Source: CAMCXT01 sp040403315 | Lineage (GTDB): Bacteria > Bacteroidota > Bacteroidia > M30B66 | Assembly (NCBI GenBank): GCA_040403315.1 | Contig: JBBAKX010000002.1 | Location: 372,001 to 436,000, forward strand | Direction of reading: 5' to 3' | Length of the DNA: 64,000 bases | Program-made: the position numbers and the translations under genes | The notes under the pieces: generated by a model | Databases searched by the model: none | Told to the model about the DNA's origin: nothing | Seen by the model: the letters and a program-made list of their open reading frames with translations, nothing else | Shown: positions 60,728 to 64,000 of the stretch, piece by piece | Layout of the letters: every line of letters begins with the position of its first letter | Numbering within the stretch: position 1 is the stretch's first letter

Positions 60728-62884
60728 ATGCGCAATTTTATTACGGTTATACTATTAATTATCGTTTCAATTTGTAAATTAAATGCACAAACACTTCCTC
60801 CGGGAGCAGTTGCATTTATTGGCTTTCAAAGCGACCAACCCATTTCATTTGCATTCGTAAACCTGGTTGATTTGGAACCCAATTCCTCCATTTCGTTTAC
60901 AGACAATAAATGGGGTTTCGACCATCTTGTTACATCCGAGCAAACAGTTATCTGGACTAGCCCCGACACCCTTTTGCCAACTGGAACCATTATCCAATTG
61001 CAAGACAACGGAAGCGAGAACATGCAAGTAATTGGCGCTGGATCAACCATTGGCAGATTGTATATTATGGGTGGGCAGGGCGATCAAATTTTGGCCTATA
61101 CTGGTTTGGAAACTGATCCGTCATTTATCGCTGGGATTAGCAATAGTAATTGGCAAGAAACCTGCGATTCACTTACATTTTTTCAATTCAGAACTTGCCT
61201 TCCCGAACCGCTCGAAAATGGTGTTACGGCAATTTCCTTCACCAACAGTCAGTCGTATAACGTCGACAACGGCTACTTTTCAATAACACCATTTCAAGCA
61301 ACTGGGCTTGATATGCTCACCATCATTAACAATGTAAATTATTGGTTCATGGATAACGCCGGTGCCGGCGGATTTGGCAATTGGCCTAACTGGGAAGAAG
61401 GGAGCTCACAACCGTTTCCATCTTTGATTGAATTTTCTCAAGACAGCTATTCGATTCTAGAAGGAGGAAGCCAAGCTACCATCACTTTGAGCTTAATTGC
61501 CGCTCAATTCACGCCTCAAACTGTTGTCATCAATGCGATTGGCTTCCCAGGAATAACCTCAACCGATTACAATACGGTTCCTGGGCTAAACAACGGAAAT
61601 ATCACCCTCGACATTCCTGCAAATGCTACAGAAATTAGCTTTAGCGTTCAAGCATTGCTCGATGGGTTTGGAGAGCTTGACGAGAACATCACCCTTACAA
61701 TCGGTGCACTTTCGGGAGGTTTGATTCCTGGCAATCAAGACAATACACAAGTCACAATAATTAACACAGACCAAATATTCTCACAAATCAACTTCGACGC
61801 CGACACGCTGTACATCACAGAAGGTGCAGGTCCTATCAATATTGGTTTAAACATCAATCCAGCAGTTGCGGCATCTTACATAGCGGTCATAACTGCTTTC
61901 AATGGACCGAGCGTCCAAACTGACTACTTTACCACCCCTACACTAGGGAATTCACAAATGCTACTGCAATCTACTATCAATCAAGGCAATCTGAGCTTTA
62001 ACTTAAATACCTACAACGACTTTTTGATTGAAGCCGATGAAGTGGTTCGATTTACCATCACAACCGTTTCCACAGGACTTCAAATTGGTACTACCAGCAG
62101 TGTTGTTGTGATCATTCTTGACAACGACAATGAACCAACAGTGTATATTCCAGAGTTATTTCTCAACGAATTGTGCTCAATAAACAATAGCTATCCAGAT
62201 CCTAACCAGCAATTAGATGATTGGATTGAATTGTTTAATGCAGATACATCTATCTTAAACTTGGCGGGATTAAAAATCACGAACAACTTGAGTAATCCGG
62301 GATTGTTTACCTTTCCTTCGGTGATGAGCCAAACTACCATGCAACCTGGGAGTTTCAAGGTACTTTGGGCAGACCAGAACACCACACAAGGACCATTGCA
62401 CCTGAACTTCACGTTGAGCGAAACCAATGGAGGAACCATCGGACTTTATGCCCAAGATGGTGAAACATTAATCGACCAAATTACCTATCCTCCTTTGCTG
62501 CCAGGAACCACTTATGGACGTTATTTAGATGGCAATTCAAATTGGAAACTACTCTTCTACCCTACTCCAGGCGCTCCGAATTCAGATAGCATTCCTGAAG
62601 TCGGTTTACATCCTGGACTAGAAAGCAACAATGGGTACTTTTCGGTTTTTCCTAATCCTGCAACCGATATCATTCAAGTGTTAAAAGTAGGTTCATCTAA
62701 CGAGGAAGTTACAAGCATTCAGCTTTTCGATTTACAAGGAAAGTCCGTGTTAACTAAGATTGAAATGATTAAGCCCAACAAATATTGGTCGGTCGATTGT
62801 AGCACACTTCAAACAGGAGTTTATCTGATTGGCATCAATACAGCCAAAAACCATTCTTCGATAAAGTTTCTTCTACAACAATAA
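60728..62884 (+). CDS. T9SS cargo protein: Calx-beta and lamin-tail domains (copy 2)
   Basis: 718 residues from the ATG at 60728 (MRNFITVILLIIVSICKLNA); the frame runs 13 residues further upstream. Same architecture as the preceding gene: N-terminal domain LPPGAVAFIGFQSDQPISFA with FTDNKWGF, Calx-beta-like segments (SYSILEGGSQATITLSLIAA; LYITEGAGPINIGLNI), lamin-tail (LFLNELCSINNSYPDPN, DDWIELFNADTSILNLAGLK) and T9SS sorting domain (FSVFPNPATDIIQVLKVGS, LQTGVYLIGINTAKN). It is a diverged tandem paralogue, perhaps a two-part surface system. Confidence 0.9.
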   Translation: MRNFITVILLIIVSICKLNAQTLPPGAVAFIGFQSDQPISFAFVNLVDLEPNSSISFTDNKWGFDHLVTSEQTVIWTSPDTLLPTGTIIQLQDNGSENMQVIGAGSTIGRLYIMGGQGDQILAYTGLETDPSFIAGISNSNWQETCDSLTFFQFRTCLPEPLENGVTAISFTNSQSYNVDNGYFSITPFQATGLDMLTIINNVNYWFMDNAGAGGFGNWPNWEEGSSQPFPSLIEFSQDSYSILEGGSQATITLSLIAAQFTPQTVVINAIGFPGITSTDYNTVPGLNNGNITLDIPANATEISFSVQALLDGFGELDENITLTIGALSGGLIPGNQDNTQVTIINTDQIFSQINFDADTLYITEGAGPINIGLNINPAVAASYIAVITAFNGPSVQTDYFTTPTLGNSQMLLQSTINQGNLSFNLNTYNDFLIEADEVVRFTITTVSTGLQIGTTSSVVVIILDNDNEPTVYIPELFLNELCSINNSYPDPNQQLDDWIELFNADTSILNLAGLKITNNLSNPGLFTFPSVMSQTTMQPGSFKVLWADQNTTQGPLHLNFTLSETNGGTIGLYAQDGETLIDQITYPPLLPGTTYGRYLDGNSNWKLLFYPTPGAPNSDSIPEVGLHPGLESNNGYFSVFPNPATDIIQVLKVGSSNEEVTSIQLFDLQGKSVLTKIEMIKPNKYWSVDCSTLQTGVYLIGINTAKNHSSIKFLLQQ

Positions 62885-62947
62885 CATTCACATTTTCAGA
62901 ACATTTTATTAACCCAGAATGTAACTGATTCTAAAGTGATAAACCCT

Positions 62948-62955
62948 TAACTTTG
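62948..62955 (+). promoter_or_regulatory. -7 element of the repeat-containing secreted protein gene
   Basis: TAACTTTG, a perfect TAnnTTTG, 19 nt before the GTG at 62975. Confidence 0.5.
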
Positions 62956-62974
62956 CGCCGTTGTTCCGAGCTGA

Positions 62975-64000
62975 GTGAAATTACTACTTCACAATGTTTT
63001 ACTATGTACTTTCCTGACTTCAGCTTTTACGCTGAAAAGTCAGACGACCACCTCGTGCTTTGAAGTTGAATCTTTTTTAGTTGATGCCTGCGGTTCTGGT
63101 GCAGATGAAGGTCTCAATGAAATGGTGCAGATCTTAACAGGTCCCAATCCATTGGATATTAGCGACTTTGATGTTCAATGGCCGAATACATTCAATTCAT
63201 TCCAAGGGTTTTGCCAGAATGGTGCAACCTTAGGTATAACTGCTACAATTAATGCTTCTATAACTGGTTGTGGATCGGTGACTGAACCTCCAGGTGGAAT
63301 TATCCCTGCAAATGCGACTGTTGTTATTATCACTTCTTCTGCATTTGATCCATTGATTCATCCCTTCAACAATTTAAATGAAGATATATATGTCGTCTAT
63401 CAATGTGGTTCTGTATCAGGTGGTAATTTTGGAAACTCGAGTGCAAGTAACCCAAGTAATCCTCGAACATTAACAATCAGCTACAATGGGCCATCAGGAA
63501 TCTGCGATGATATTGTATCATATGTTCCTGCTTCATTAATTGGAACAGATGGAGCCTTGGTTTCATTTGACTTTGCAGGAAATCCAACCTATTCCAACAA
63601 CGGCTGCCAAGGCCTTTTAGAAATCCTAGATCCAACCTGGACGCCACCATCAGCCATTTGCGATAACGAACCAGCATTCGATTTATTCGATCTCCTTACC
63701 GGAACACCTGGAGGAACATGGTCGGGAACAGGTGTTACTGGAAGCATTTTCAATCCTACAGGTTTAAGTGGCAACATTCAAATCACCTACACACTCACAC
63801 CAACAGGATGTGCGAGTCCAGTTACTGAAACCCATCCCATTACTATCAATCTAACAGGAAACGCAACATGGACAATCCCATCGCCCATTTGCACAGGAGC
63901 TGGACTATTCGATTTGAATACACTCATCACGGGAACAACCGGAGGAATTTGGTCGGGATTTGGTGTTTCGGGAAGCAATTTTGATCCAGCTGGATTGAAT
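62975..64000 (+). CDS. Large secreted repeat protein (3' end outside window)
   Basis: 342 residues are visible and the frame runs off the right edge. The GTG at 62975 is the only good start, because an in-frame TGA immediately precedes it. The signal peptide is KLLLHNVLLCTFLTSAFTLK then SQTTTSC. The body is Gly/Asn/Thr-rich, with DACGSGADEGLNEMVQILTG near the N-terminus and a 77-residue repeat (DLFDLLTGTPGGTWSGTGV; DLNTLITGTTGGIWSGFGV). Such WSG-repeat proteins in Bacteroidota usually end in gliding-motility or T9SS sorting domains, which would lie beyond the edge. Confidence 0.85.
   Translation, partial: MKLLLHNVLLCTFLTSAFTLKSQTTTSCFEVESFLVDACGSGADEGLNEMVQILTGPNPLDISDFDVQWPNTFNSFQGFCQNGATLGITATINASITGCGSVTEPPGGIIPANATVVIITSSAFDPLIHPFNNLNEDIYVVYQCGSVSGGNFGNSSASNPSNPRTLTISYNGPSGICDDIVSYVPASLIGTDGALVSFDFAGNPTYSNNGCQGLLEILDPTWTPPSAICDNEPAFDLFDLLTGTPGGTWSGTGVTGSIFNPTGLSGNIQITYTLTPTGCASPVTETHPITINLTGNATWTIPSPICTGAGLFDLNTLITGTTGGIWSGFGVSGSNFDPAGLN
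63638..64000 (+). repeat. 77-residue tandem protein repeat, at least 1.6 copies
   Basis: Repeat units start with a Trp codon at 63638 and at 63869 (231-bp period). Conserved phrases are ICxxxxxFDL, LxTGTxGGxWSGxGVxGSxF and a closing xPxGL. The array continues past the window edge. Confidence 0.8.

Noticed and set aside
1..64000. CRISPR arrays, tRNA or rRNA genes
   Set aside because: No regularly spaced short repeats and no recognisable tRNA or rRNA sequence were seen on reading; a covariance-model scan was not possible.

Overview
The window is about 39-40% GC by eye and gene-dense, and it comes from a Bacteroidota chromosome, most likely of the order Flavobacteriales (Crocinitomicaceae/Cryomorphaceae-like). 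Four things support this. Secreted proteins carry type IX secretion (T9SS) C-terminal sorting domains. Bacteroidota-restricted families are present (DUF4199, DUF3822, DUF4920, Porin_10-like porin, MnmD without MnmC2). Shine-Dalgarno sequences are absent. Many starts are preceded by the Bacteroidota -7 promoter element TAnnTTTG. No rRNA, tRNA, CRISPR array or prophage is visible. Both ends cut genes: a MoxR ATPase on the left and a repeat-containing secreted protein on the right.

Layout: 1-6.3 kb holds MoxR (cut), a small lipoprotein, a DUF4199/GT2 glycosyltransferase pair and a large propeller-amidohydrolase. 6.3-8.3 kb is a small accessory patch: a GC-rich intergenic island, a RAYT-type (IS200-like) Y1 transposase followed by a perfect 48-bp palindrome, a YciI-like protein and a DUF2185 protein. 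8.3-18.3 kb holds an MFS exporter, a YjbR protein, an Lrp/AsnC regulator and three long PAS-rich two-component proteins, one of them broken by an in-frame amber codon. 18.3-23.5 kb is a six-gene plus-strand operon (WecB epimerase, polysaccharide deacetylase, GNAT-like protein, uracil phosphoribosyltransferase, membrane protein, YjjG phosphatase) closed by a strong terminator. 23.6-36.5 kb mixes lipid and redox genes (PSD-like, ferredoxin, acyl-CoA reductase), a glycosyltransferase, a MuiA-like protein, a DEAD-box helicase, a T9SS cargo protein and several lineage-specific lipoproteins.

36.6-41 kb is the methylmalonyl-CoA mutase operon (small subunit, large subunit, Nudix hydrolase). 41-54.9 kb is mostly housekeeping: DivIC/FtsB-like protein, an azurin-fold lipoprotein that has lost its copper ligands, dnaX, mnmD, a TPR/OmpA pair with PorE-like architecture, pyrE overlapping a divergent Nudix gene at the start codon, and the DUF3822-rsmD-coaD operon. 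54.9-64 kb is a plus-strand run of a RecD-like helicase, a putative porin, two tandem paralogous lamin-tail/Calx-beta T9SS proteins and the beginning of a repeat protein.

The observations most worth following are: a run of nine A in dnaX exactly after domain III, with stop codons close by in both other frames, as in the Thermus tau/gamma arrangement; the amber-split PAS-DHp-REC gene; the azurin homologue without Cu ligands; the RAYT/palindrome pair; the pyrE/Nudix start codons sharing two bases; and several predicted leaderless mRNAs.
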